Of a stretch of DNA of 41,306 bases, positions 8,792 to 16,108 are shown piece by piece. Both the position numbers and the translations under genes were made by a program. The DNA comes from JAUWTJ01 sp965603015 (GTDB lineage: Bacteria; Pseudomonadota; Alphaproteobacteria; M2410). The stretch lies in contig CBFDBJ010000025.1 in assembly GCA_965603015.1 (NCBI GenBank), positions 1 to 41,306 of the forward strand, given 5' to 3'. The notes beneath the pieces were generated by a model. That model was not told the DNA's origin and made no database searches. It saw only the letters and a program-made list of their open reading frames with translations. Position 1 is the stretch's first letter. Every line of letters starts with the position of its first letter.

Positions 8792-9514
8792 ATGTTTAGA
8801 GGTATAAAGAATAAGTTATTGGGTGCGGTTATTGCTGGCACACTTGGTTTGTTTCTGGCGATGCCTTCTCAAGCTGTAGTAGTTGATGCTGATATTGTTT
8901 GGGTCATCGATACATCAGGCAGCATGGGTGGCGATATCGCTCAGGTGAAAGCAAGAATTCTTGAATTCAATACAGCGATGACCGCTAACGGCATTGATGC
9001 CAAATATGCCGTTGTGCGTTTTGGCGGCAGCGAGACCCTGATTCAGGATCTCACAGATTTTGCAACACTCAGCGCTCCAGGCCCGTTTATGAGTCTTACG
9101 GCCAATGGCGGCGGTATTGAACGTGGTTCGAATGCAACGCTTCTGGGATTAAATACAGTTAGTTTCCGTGCGGGTTCGGTTCACAATTTTATCCTCATCA
9201 CCGATGAAGACGACGATGGTTACAAAAGAGCTGAACTGGATGCAGCTCTGACGGCAACTGGCGCCCTGTTTAATGCGATTGTTGATCCCAGATCCGGGAC
9301 CGCGCACTATGGCCCTCTTGCAACAGGCCACGGCGGTGCTCTGTTCGATATCCTGGCTTTCCGATCAAATCCCGATGCTTTCTTTGACAATTTCATTAAG
9401 ACGAAAGTGAAAGAAATCATAGACCACGGCAAAGTTCCAGAGCCAGGCGTTCTCTTCCTGATGGGCTTTGGCCTGATGGGTATGGGCATTGCCGGTCGCA
9501 AGGCTCGTAAATAA
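8792..9514 (+). CDS. Secreted VWA-domain protein with PEP-CTERM sorting signal
   Basis: A 240-residue exported protein. A signal peptide (1-28, ending PSQA) is followed by a von Willebrand factor A domain with an intact metal-site motif DTSGS (40-44), a Thr/Ser region (SNATLLGLN, 113-121) and an acidic loop ITDEDDDG. The C-terminus is a textbook PEP-CTERM tail: VPEP at 215-218, a hydrophobic helix (219-234) and the basic end RKARK. Such tails are recognised by exosortase, which cleaves and probably attaches the protein to the surface or matrix; no exosortase lies in this window. The ATG at 8792 follows AGGAAAGAGGG and the sigma-54 promoter. Codon use is richer in A/T-ending codons than in the trp genes. 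The ligand is unknown. Confidence 0.85.
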   Translation: MFRGIKNKLLGAVIAGTLGLFLAMPSQAVVVDADIVWVIDTSGSMGGDIAQVKARILEFNTAMTANGIDAKYAVVRFGGSETLIQDLTDFATLSAPGPFMSLTANGGGIERGSNATLLGLNTVSFRAGSVHNFILITDEDDDGYKRAELDAALTATGALFNAIVDPRSGTAHYGPLATGHGGALFDILAFRSNPDAFFDNFIKTKVKEIIDHGKVPEPGVLFLMGFGLMGMGIAGRKARK

Positions 9515-9551
9515 GTCAAAGGTTTCCTGAACAAGATTTGACGGACAATAG

Positions 9552-9584
9552 GGCGGCATCTTCCCGGAAGATGCCGCCTTTTTT
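9552..9584 (+). terminator. Intrinsic terminator after the VWA gene
   Basis: A perfect 11-bp stem, GGCGGCATCTT (9552-9562) with AAGATGCCGCC (9568-9578), a 5-nt loop and then TTTTTTC. It lies 38 bp after the stop codon. The VWA gene therefore has its own promoter and terminator as a single-gene unit. Confidence 0.9.
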
Positions 9585-9727
9585 CTTGATCAGAACCACC
9601 GGATTTTGTGTTTCCCCGTAGGGAACAATTTCATCCAGCCTTTACACAGTGTCTGTGGCTCTCAAAGATACAGATACTCTGGCCAGCTCGGACTTCATAG
9701 AGTTTCATGGTATCTCTTGCCACTCGC

Positions 9728-10933
9728 CTATTCCTGCTGCGCGACCTGCATCACTTCCGGGTGAGTCTGAGCCGCCGTCAAGCGGGACACCGTAACAAAC
9801 TCGATACCGCGCGCCTTTGCGGCGGGGATCCAGGCTTCAAGCCCGGCCAGCGTTTCGACATAGGGGTGCCCGATGGCGATGATTTCGCCGCGCTCAAGCG
9901 CAAGAGCTTCGAGCTCGGCAAGGCGCTGTTCGACCAGCGCCGCGTTGCCCTTGGCGTCATGATCAATGAAAAAATCTCTCTTTAGAAACGGCAGCCCCCA
10001 GGATTTTGCAACGCCCGCCCCTTTGCTTCTCGGGGATGTCAGGCTGTCGACAAACAGAAGGTCGCGGGCTTTCACCTCCGCCATCAGCCAGCTCATGGAC
10101 ATGGCATTCTGCGTAAACCTGGAACCCATGTGATTGTTGATCCCGGTCAGACCGGTAAACTCCGAAAGCTGAACATCAAGCAGGGATTTTATTTCGGTTT
10201 TGCCATGCCAGGTCATCAGGGCGTTCGGTCCCGGGTCTTCATCTCCGCCTGGCTGCATCGGGACATGAGCAAAAATCTGATGCCCGCGCTCGAAGCCATA
10301 TTGCGTCTGATCCCGGATGTGCTCTGCGTAGGGCAACCAGGACAGTGTGAGGGCGGCAGGCAAATCCGCAATTTGCCTCGCCCTGCCCTTATGGAGCCCC
10401 AGGTCGTCTATGATGATGGCGATGCGTGCCTTCGTCATGACAGGCAAGACATGCGCGGACAAGGCAGGTGCCTCCACAAGCGTACTTGCGGGTCCTACCG
10501 CGGGCGCGGTCACGACATCATCAACAACGCTCTTGTTGGGATCAAACGCCTCCGGAAACTCTTCTTCAAAGCGCACAGACATCAGCCGCGCTGTCGGCTC
10601 TGAAACCCCGGGCCGCAGATCCGGTATCAGAATGGGCTGAGAGACAGCTTCAGGTGTTACTTCCGGTCTGGTTTCAGATGTGAGGACGGGCGATGTTGCG
10701 GTCAAACCCGGAGCAGCGGCCTCCTCCGGATTGGCAAGCGTCTGGACGAGAATTGTTGGCTCGATGCGGGCTGCGGCTTTGACGCCAGCCCATGTTCCAA
10801 CAGCGACGCCGACCACCACAATGAGCCCGACAAGACGTAACGCATGACGCCCTGTCTCGCGTGGGACCCCGGACATGCCAAGGGTCTCAGCCAGGCTCTG
10901 AATTGGCCCGCCATTGCGGTGATATCGGCTCAT
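9728..10933 (-). CDS. Divergent polysaccharide deacetylase, YibQ family
   Basis: A 401-residue envelope protein. A basic cytosolic N-terminus leads into one transmembrane helix (LRLVGLIVVVGVAVGTWAG, about residues 33-51), then a long low-complexity Pro/Glu/Val linker, and a C-terminal NodB-fold domain of the YibQ (DUF610) type. Its marks are IAIIIDDLGLHKG, FAHVPMQPGG, GINNHMGSRFT, LLFVDSLTSPRSKGAG, RDFFIDHD and GEIIAIGHPYVET. The family resembles polysaccharide deacetylases but its substrate is unsettled. The ATG at 10933 is preferred to a TTG at 10999, which lacks a ribosome site. It is transcribed against trpE and trpG and faces the VWA gene's terminator. Confidence 0.88.
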   Translation of the reverse strand: MSRYHRNGGPIQSLAETLGMSGVPRETGRHALRLVGLIVVVGVAVGTWAGVKAAARIEPTILVQTLANPEEAAAPGLTATSPVLTSETRPEVTPEAVSQPILIPDLRPGVSEPTARLMSVRFEEEFPEAFDPNKSVVDDVVTAPAVGPASTLVEAPALSAHVLPVMTKARIAIIIDDLGLHKGRARQIADLPAALTLSWLPYAEHIRDQTQYGFERGHQIFAHVPMQPGGDEDPGPNALMTWHGKTEIKSLLDVQLSEFTGLTGINNHMGSRFTQNAMSMSWLMAEVKARDLLFVDSLTSPRSKGAGVAKSWGLPFLKRDFFIDHDAKGNAALVEQRLAELEALALERGEIIAIGHPYVETLAGLEAWIPAAKARGIEFVTVSRLTAAQTHPEVMQVAQQE

Positions 10934-11077
10934 TCGTCCAAAAGCTCCACTTTGCCCCGGCAAACCCTTGTTTACTGCTTGATGCGAAGATAGGACCAAG
11001 GGTATTAATGATCCCCTGGAGCCTGACAGTCATTTGTAAGGATGGCGCAATCTCGACCAAACTTGAGTATTTCTCCC

Positions 11078-11668
11078 ATGATTCTGCTGATCGATAACTA
11101 TGACAGTTTCACCTGGAACCTCGTTCACTACTTTGGCGAGCTTGGGGGCGAGATTGAAGTCCACCGAAACGACGCCATAACAGTGGACGAAGTGCTGAAG
11201 AAGGCCCCTGAAGCCATCGTTCTGTCACCTGGGCCTTGCGACCCGGACAAGGCCGGTATTTGCCTTGAACTGGTCAAGCGCGCCGCCGGCAAAATCCCGA
11301 TCTTCGGCGTCTGCCTTGGTCACCAGACCATCGGTCAGATTTTTGGCGGCAAGGTCATTCGCGCGCCACTTTGCATGCACGGCAAGATGAGCCGCATAGC
11401 TCACGAGGGCAAAGGCGTTTTCGAGGGACTTTCTCAGGACTTTGAAGCCACGCGGTACCATTCGCTGACCCTTGATCCAGATCAGATGCCGGATTGTCTC
11501 GAAATTACAGCTCGCGCAGACGACGGCGTGATTATGGGCATTCAGCATAAGGAGCTGCCGATTTACGGCGTCCAGTTCCATCCCGAGAGTATTGCTTCGG
11601 AACATGGCCACGACATTCTGGCCAATTTCATGAAGCTCGCCGGTATCCGCGTCAAAGAGATGGCGTGA
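11078..11668 (+). CDS. trpG: Anthranilate synthase component II (glutamine amidotransferase)
   Basis: Supplies ammonia from glutamine to TrpE. The 196 residues form a class I glutamine amidotransferase: LIDNYDSFTWNLVHYF at the N-terminus, the oxyanion region LSPGPCDP, the nucleophile in GVCLGHQTIGQ, and the His/Glu pair in VQFHPESIASEHG. The ATG at 11078 starts exactly at the family N-terminus; an upstream in-frame extension to 11042 is not needed. It begins a compact run trpG-trpD-trpC-moaC-moeA with gaps of 3, 3 and 4 nt and one overlap, so these are almost certainly cotranscribed and translationally coupled. The same fold can serve PabB, but context fixes it to tryptophan. Confidence 0.95.
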   Translation: MILLIDNYDSFTWNLVHYFGELGGEIEVHRNDAITVDEVLKKAPEAIVLSPGPCDPDKAGICLELVKRAAGKIPIFGVCLGHQTIGQIFGGKVIRAPLCMHGKMSRIAHEGKGVFEGLSQDFEATRYHSLTLDPDQMPDCLEITARADDGVIMGIQHKELPIYGVQFHPESIASEHGHDILANFMKLAGIRVKEMA

Positions 11669-11671
11669 TCT

Positions 11672-12697
11672 ATGAGCCGGACCGACGATTTCAAATCTCT
11701 CATTGCCCGCGTCGCTGATGGCAATGTCCTGAACGATGACGAAGCCTATGCGGCCTTCGACATCATGATGTCTGGCGAGGCAACGCCGGGGCAGATCGGC
11801 GCGTTCCTCATGGCGCTGCGCGTACGCGGTGAGGCGGTTTCGGAAATTACTGCCGGAGCCCGGGTGATGCGCGAGAAGTCGCTCAAGGTCAAAGCGCCTG
11901 CGAATGCCATCGACAATTGCGGAACCGGCGGCGATGCCTCCGGCACATGGAACATATCCACCGGCGCAGCCTTTGCCATTGCCGCCTGCGGCGTCCCCAT
12001 GGCCAAGCACGGCAACCGCGCCCTTTCCTCCAGATCCGGCACGGCGCAGGCCCTTGAAGAGCTTGGCGTCAAAATCGGTATCTCCGCCGCACTGATAGAA
12101 AAATGTATTGCTGAATGCGGCATGGGGTTCATGATGGCGCCGTCGCATCATGCGGCCATGGCCCACGTCGCTCCGATCCGTGTTGAACTCGGCACACGGA
12201 CCATCTTTAATCTTTTGGGGCCACTGTCCAATCCGGCAGGCACCAAGCGCCAGCTTGTCGGGGTCTTTGCCGAACAATGGGTCGAGCCCCTCGCCCATGT
12301 GCTCAAGGATCTTGGCGCAGAAAAAGCCTGGGTCGTCTGGGGTTCCAACGGCCTTGATGAAATCACCACGACGGGCGAAACCAAAGTTGCAGCGCTGGAA
12401 AACGGCAAGGTCACAACCTTCACAGTGACGCCGCAAGATGCAGGCCTGCCTGTCGCCGACGGCGCCGATCTCAAGGGCGGTGATCCCGCGCTCAATGCAG
12501 CCAAACTCAAAGCCATGCTTGAAGGCGAAAAGGGTGCTTACCGCGACATCGTCCTCATCAATGCCGCAGCAGCGCTTGTCGTTGCCGATAAAGCCGATGA
12601 CTTGAAGGACGGTGTCCGGTTGGCTGGCGAGGCCATTGATTCCGGCGCCGCTCTCAAGGTTTTGGAGACCCTCATCCGCGTCTCCAATTCGGAATAG
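11672..12697 (+). CDS. trpD: Anthranilate phosphoribosyltransferase
   Basis: Transfers phosphoribose from PRPP to anthranilate, the second step of tryptophan synthesis. The 341 residues have the N-terminal helical domain (GEATPGQIGAFLMALRVRGE) and the PRPP-binding site DNCGTGGDASGTWNISTGAA (about 80-99), then KHGNRALSSRSGTAQALEELG and NLLGPLSNPAGTKRQLVGVF. All signature elements are intact and the length is normal. It starts 3 nt after trpG and ends 3 nt before trpC. Confidence 0.96.
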   Translation: MSRTDDFKSLIARVADGNVLNDDEAYAAFDIMMSGEATPGQIGAFLMALRVRGEAVSEITAGARVMREKSLKVKAPANAIDNCGTGGDASGTWNISTGAAFAIAACGVPMAKHGNRALSSRSGTAQALEELGVKIGISAALIEKCIAECGMGFMMAPSHHAAMAHVAPIRVELGTRTIFNLLGPLSNPAGTKRQLVGVFAEQWVEPLAHVLKDLGAEKAWVVWGSNGLDEITTTGETKVAALENGKVTTFTVTPQDAGLPVADGADLKGGDPALNAAKLKAMLEGEKGAYRDIVLINAAAALVVADKADDLKDGVRLAGEAIDSGAALKVLETLIRVSNSE

Positions 12698-12700
12698 CCC

Positions 12701-13492
12701 ATGGCAACAGTCCTCGATAAAATCAAAGCCTACAAGCTGGAAGAGATCGCCGCCGACAAGGCAAAGGTCTCGCTCGGCGATGTTGAGGCGAAGGCGAAAG
12801 CTGCCTCTCCGGTACGCGGTTTTACCAAATCTCTCTTCGCCGCACGAGACGCCGGGCAATACGGCCTGATCTGTGAAGTCAAAAAGGCCAGCCCTTCCAA
12901 AGGTCTCATTCGCGCCGACTTCGATCCGCCGACCCTGGCCAAAGACTATGAAAATGGCGGCGCAACCTGTCTGTCTGTCTTGACCGACACGCCGTCCTTT
13001 CAGGGCGCCAAGCAATTTTTGGTGGACGCTCGCGCAGCAACCAACCTGCCTGCCTTGCGCAAGGATTTCATGTTCGACACCTACCAGGTCGTCGAGGCGC
13101 GAGCCCTGGGTGCCGATTGTATTCTGATTATTATGGCGGCCGTGTCGGACGCTCAGGCGCTTGAGCTCGAGGCTGCGGCTGTTGAGTACAATATGGATGT
13201 TCTTATCGAAGTCCATGATGAAGGCGAACTGACACGCGCCCTTAACCTCAAAAGCCCGCTCATCGGTGTCAACAATCGTAACCTCAAAACATTTGAGACC
13301 TCCCTTGAGACCAGCGAACGCCTTGCACCGCTTGTGCCGACGGATCGCCTGATCGTGGGGGAAAGCGGCCTTGCGACAAAAGGTGATCTGGCCCGCCTCG
13401 CGACATCCGGGATAACCTCCTTCCTCATCGGCGAAAGCCTGATGCGCCAGGATAATGTTGAGGCCGCAACCCGCGCCCTCCTGAAAGGATAG
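12701..13492 (+). CDS. trpC: Indole-3-glycerol phosphate synthase
   Basis: Cyclises carboxyphenylamino-deoxyribulose phosphate to indole-3-glycerol phosphate. It is a 263-residue TIM barrel, monofunctional (no TrpF fusion). Conserved blocks are CEVKKASPSKGLIRADFDP (catalytic Lys), LSVLTDTPSFQGA, LRKDFMFDTYQV, DCILIIMAAVSD, IEVHDEGEL, IGVNNRNLKTFET and GESGLATKGDLARL, ending in FLIGESLMR. It starts 3 nt after trpD and is followed after 4 nt by moaC, the order found widely in alphaproteobacteria. Confidence 0.96.
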   Translation: MATVLDKIKAYKLEEIAADKAKVSLGDVEAKAKAASPVRGFTKSLFAARDAGQYGLICEVKKASPSKGLIRADFDPPTLAKDYENGGATCLSVLTDTPSFQGAKQFLVDARAATNLPALRKDFMFDTYQVVEARALGADCILIIMAAVSDAQALELEAAAVEYNMDVLIEVHDEGELTRALNLKSPLIGVNNRNLKTFETSLETSERLAPLVPTDRLIVGESGLATKGDLARLATSGITSFLIGESLMRQDNVEAATRALLKG

Positions 13493-13496
13493 CGAT

Positions 13497-13985
13497 ATGT
13501 CAAAGCTGTCACACTTCGACGAAAGCGGTAAAGCCGCCATGGTCGATGTTTCCGACAAGGCTGAGACCACGCGCATTGCTGTGGCAAAAGGCTCGATCCG
13601 CATGGCACCTGAAACCATGGCGCTGATCAAACAGGGAACCGCCGAAAAAGGCGATGTTCTAGGGATCGCCCGTATCGCCGGGATCATGGCCGCCAAACGC
13701 ACCCACGATCTTATTCCCCTATGTCACCCGCTTCCCCTGACAAAAGTTTCCGTCGACTTTGATCTCAATGAAAAAGACAGCGCTGTTGATATCACGGCAA
13801 CAACAAAGGTCACCGGCAAGACCGGCGTCGAAATGGAAGCGCTTACGGCCGCATCCATCGCCGCCCTCACAATCTATGACATGGTCAAGGCAGCGGACAA
13901 GACAATGGTCATTGGGCAGATTTATGTCGCGACCAAGCAAGGTGGCAAATCCGGCAGCCACGCGTTTGATGGAGAAACGCCGTGA
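13497..13985 (+). CDS. moaC: Cyclic pyranopterin monophosphate synthase
   Basis: With MoaA, converts GTP to cyclic pyranopterin monophosphate, the first intermediate of molybdenum cofactor. The 162 residues match the family, with MVDVSDKAETTRIAVA at 14-29, AGIMAAKRTHDLIPLCHPLPL (55-75, substrate-binding His/Cys), GKTGVEMEALTAAS and MVKAADKTM (catalytic Lys/Asp). Its end overlaps the moeA start by 4 nt (GTGA), implying coupled translation. Its place behind trpC is conserved in alphaproteobacteria although the pathways are unrelated. Confidence 0.96.
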   Translation: MSKLSHFDESGKAAMVDVSDKAETTRIAVAKGSIRMAPETMALIKQGTAEKGDVLGIARIAGIMAAKRTHDLIPLCHPLPLTKVSVDFDLNEKDSAVDITATTKVTGKTGVEMEALTAASIAALTIYDMVKAADKTMVIGQIYVATKQGGKSGSHAFDGETP

Positions 13986-15205
13986 ACGAAAGCCGTCTCA
14001 TGATCTTAGTGGAAGACGCCCTTCAGCGCATCACCGGTGCCATGCCGAAATTGTCGTCGGAGACCGTTGGTCTTGAAAACGCCCTGGGCCGCTTCCTGGC
14101 CGAGGACATCATCTCACGCCGGACCCAGCCGCCCTTCGATATCTCCGCAATGGACGGTTATGCAGTGCGGTCAGAAGATGCCAAAAACGCGCCCTTCACC
14201 CTGACGCAGATCGGCGAGGTCCCGGCCGGCGGGGCCTTTCATGACACAATTCCATCGGGACAAACCGTGCGGATCTTTACCGGCGGACGCGTCCCTGCGG
14301 ACACCGACTGCGTTATCATGCAGGAACAAACCACCGTATCGGGCGACCAGATCACCTTCAGCGAGGCCAAGGAAGCCGGCAATAATATTCGCGGCGCCGG
14401 CGGTGACTTCCGCGAGGGCGATCTCGGCCTGAGAGCCGGAAGGCGCCTTACGCCGCAGGATATCTCGCTTTTGGCGGCCATGAACATCCCCTGGCTCCAG
14501 GTGACGCGTCGGCCAAAGATCGCCATTCTGGCGACCGGCGACGAACTGGTGCGCCCCGGCGAGCCCATCGGGCCCAACCAGATCCTCTCGTCCAACAACT
14601 ATGGTGTCGCCGCCATGGTTCGCGCCTGGGGCGGCCAGCCGCTTGATCTTGGTATTGCGAAGGATACAGATGAAGACTTGCGCAGAGCCTTGCAAAGCGC
14701 AAAGGGCGCCGATGCTCTGGTCACGCTCGGTGGTGCGTCTGTCGGCGATCATGACCTTGTTCAAAAGGTTCTGACCGAGGATGGTTTTGATCTCAATTTC
14801 TGGAAGATCGCCATGAAGCCTGGCAAGCCGCTCATCTTTGGCAATTGGGACGGAATGCCCGTGATCGGCGTTCCGGGCAACCCGGTTTCGGCTCTCGTCT
14901 GCACGATCCTCTATCTGAAGCCCGCCCTCTTCGCCATGCAAGGACACGCCGCCCCGACCGAGGCGAACCAGACAATACCGGTTGTCCTTGGTCAGCCTGT
15001 CGCCGAAAATGGTCCGCGTCAGGATCATATGCGAGCGCGCCTCGAATCAATTGACGGGACCCTCACAGCTTTTCCTTTCAGCTCCCAGGACAGCGCCAGA
15101 CTTTCGGTCCTGTCCGCCGCAGATTGCCTGATTGTCCGAAAGCCACACGCAGAAAAAAGCGCCGAGGGTGAGATTGTCCGGGCAATACCCCTGATGGACC
15201 TTTGA
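13982..15205 (+). CDS. moeA: Molybdopterin molybdenumtransferase
   Basis: Inserts molybdate into adenylylated molybdopterin to finish molybdenum cofactor. The 407 residues contain domains I-II (FDISAMDGYAVRS near 49-61; RIFTGGRVPADTDCVIMQE), the MoCF-like domain III (ILATGDELVRPGEPIGPNQILSSN; LVTLGGASVGDHD; KIAMKPGKPL; GVPGNPVSALV) and the small C-terminal beta domain IV. The start is a GTG that shares GTGA with the moaC stop, so the overlap decides the start. It precedes lexA, from which it is separated by 115 bp with a separate promoter and operator. Confidence 0.95.
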   Translation: MNESRLMILVEDALQRITGAMPKLSSETVGLENALGRFLAEDIISRRTQPPFDISAMDGYAVRSEDAKNAPFTLTQIGEVPAGGAFHDTIPSGQTVRIFTGGRVPADTDCVIMQEQTTVSGDQITFSEAKEAGNNIRGAGGDFREGDLGLRAGRRLTPQDISLLAAMNIPWLQVTRRPKIAILATGDELVRPGEPIGPNQILSSNNYGVAAMVRAWGGQPLDLGIAKDTDEDLRRALQSAKGADALVTLGGASVGDHDLVQKVLTEDGFDLNFWKIAMKPGKPLIFGNWDGMPVIGVPGNPVSALVCTILYLKPALFAMQGHAAPTEANQTIPVVLGQPVAENGPRQDHMRARLESIDGTLTAFPFSSQDSARLSVLSAADCLIVRKPHAEKSAEGEIVRAIPLMDL

Positions 15206-15250
15206 TCCAGGGCCTTTCCGGGCTTTTTCGAGATGCGGCATGAAATCCCC

Positions 15251-15279
15251 TTGACGGCGCATGAGAACCAAACTAGAAC
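15251..15279 (+). promoter_or_regulatory. lexA promoter with overlapping LexA (SOS) box
   Basis: TTGACG (15251-15256) and TAGAAC (15274-15279) form a sigma-70 pair with 17-nt spacing. Inside it, GAAC (15265-15268) and GAAC (15276-15279) with 7 nt between them form the alphaproteobacterial SOS box (the complement of GTTC-N7-GTTC). The box overlaps the spacer and the -10 element, as expected for LexA autorepression. Confidence 0.75.
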
Positions 15280-15320
15280 AAATGCCATGTTTCACTTTTG
15301 TTCCATAACGGGGGACTGAC

Positions 15321-16019
15321 ATGCTGACGCGGAAACAACACGAGCTTTTGATGTTCATTCATGAGCGGATTCGTGAAACCGGGGTTTCGCCGTCTTTCGA
15401 CGAGATGAAGGAAGCCCTCGATCTGAAGTCCAAATCGGGCATACATCGTCTCATCACGGCTCTCGAAGAACGCGGATTTGTGCGGCGTATCGCCCACAAG
15501 GCCCGCGCCCTCGAGGTCTTGAAGCTTCCTGAGTCTGCCCTGCCCGTGGGAACAGGAATATCGCGCGGCTTTGCGCCGGAAGTTATCGAAGGTGGCCGCG
15601 AGGACGCCGGTTCCACCCATACATCCCTGCCCGAAAACAGTTTTGATGTACCGGTTCTGGGTCGGATCGCCGCCGGGGTCCCGATCGAGGCCATTCAACA
15701 TCGCACCCATGATGTCTCTGTTCCTGCCAGCCTGATGGGCAGCGGCGAACACTATGCGCTTGAGGTCCAGGGCGATTCGATGATTGAGGCCGGAATTCTC
15801 GACGGTGATACCGTCATTCTGCAGCGCTGTAACACCGCGCGGAATGGCGAAATCGTTGTCGCCCTCGTTGATGACGAGGAGGCCACGCTCAAACGTCTTC
15901 GCAAAAAAGGCAATTCCATCGCCCTTGAAGCGGCAAACCCGGCCTATGAGACCCGCATTTTTGGCCCCGACCGCGTCGATGTCCAGGGCAAGCTTGTTGG
16001 TCTGATGCGGCAGTATTGA
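15321..16019 (+). CDS. lexA: LexA repressor
   Basis: SOS-response repressor and self-cleaving serine protease. The 232 residues have an N-terminal winged helix-turn-helix (1-65, opening MLTRKQHELLMFIHERI, with the recognition region KSGIHRLITALEERGF), a linker of about 55 residues, and the S24 peptidase domain: the Ala-Gly cleavage site in LGRIAAGVPIEA, catalytic Ser in QGDSMIEAGI and catalytic Lys in EATLKRLRKKG. The start has GGGGGAC just upstream. It is controlled by its own SOS box at 15265-15279. It follows moeA on the same strand, a conserved alphaproteobacterial neighbourhood. Confidence 0.96.
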   Translation: MLTRKQHELLMFIHERIRETGVSPSFDEMKEALDLKSKSGIHRLITALEERGFVRRIAHKARALEVLKLPESALPVGTGISRGFAPEVIEGGREDAGSTHTSLPENSFDVPVLGRIAAGVPIEAIQHRTHDVSVPASLMGSGEHYALEVQGDSMIEAGILDGDTVILQRCNTARNGEIVVALVDDEEATLKRLRKKGNSIALEAANPAYETRIFGPDRVDVQGKLVGLMRQY

Positions 16020-16108
16020 ACATTCTCCGAGTGTAAGTTGAAAATTTAGGTTGACCGACCTGCTTTTGGTATTAAAACCCCGTCCTCTTATCAATTACAG
16101 ATGACGGG

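Noticed and set aside
11225..13702. Open frame of 825 codons on the minus strand
   Set aside because: It lies antisense to trpG, trpD and trpC, which match their families along the full length. Its translation has no recognisable domain; it is a codon-bias shadow.
15273..16094. Open frame of 273 codons on the minus strand
   Set aside because: Antisense to lexA; LexA has all its catalytic residues in the plus-strand frame.
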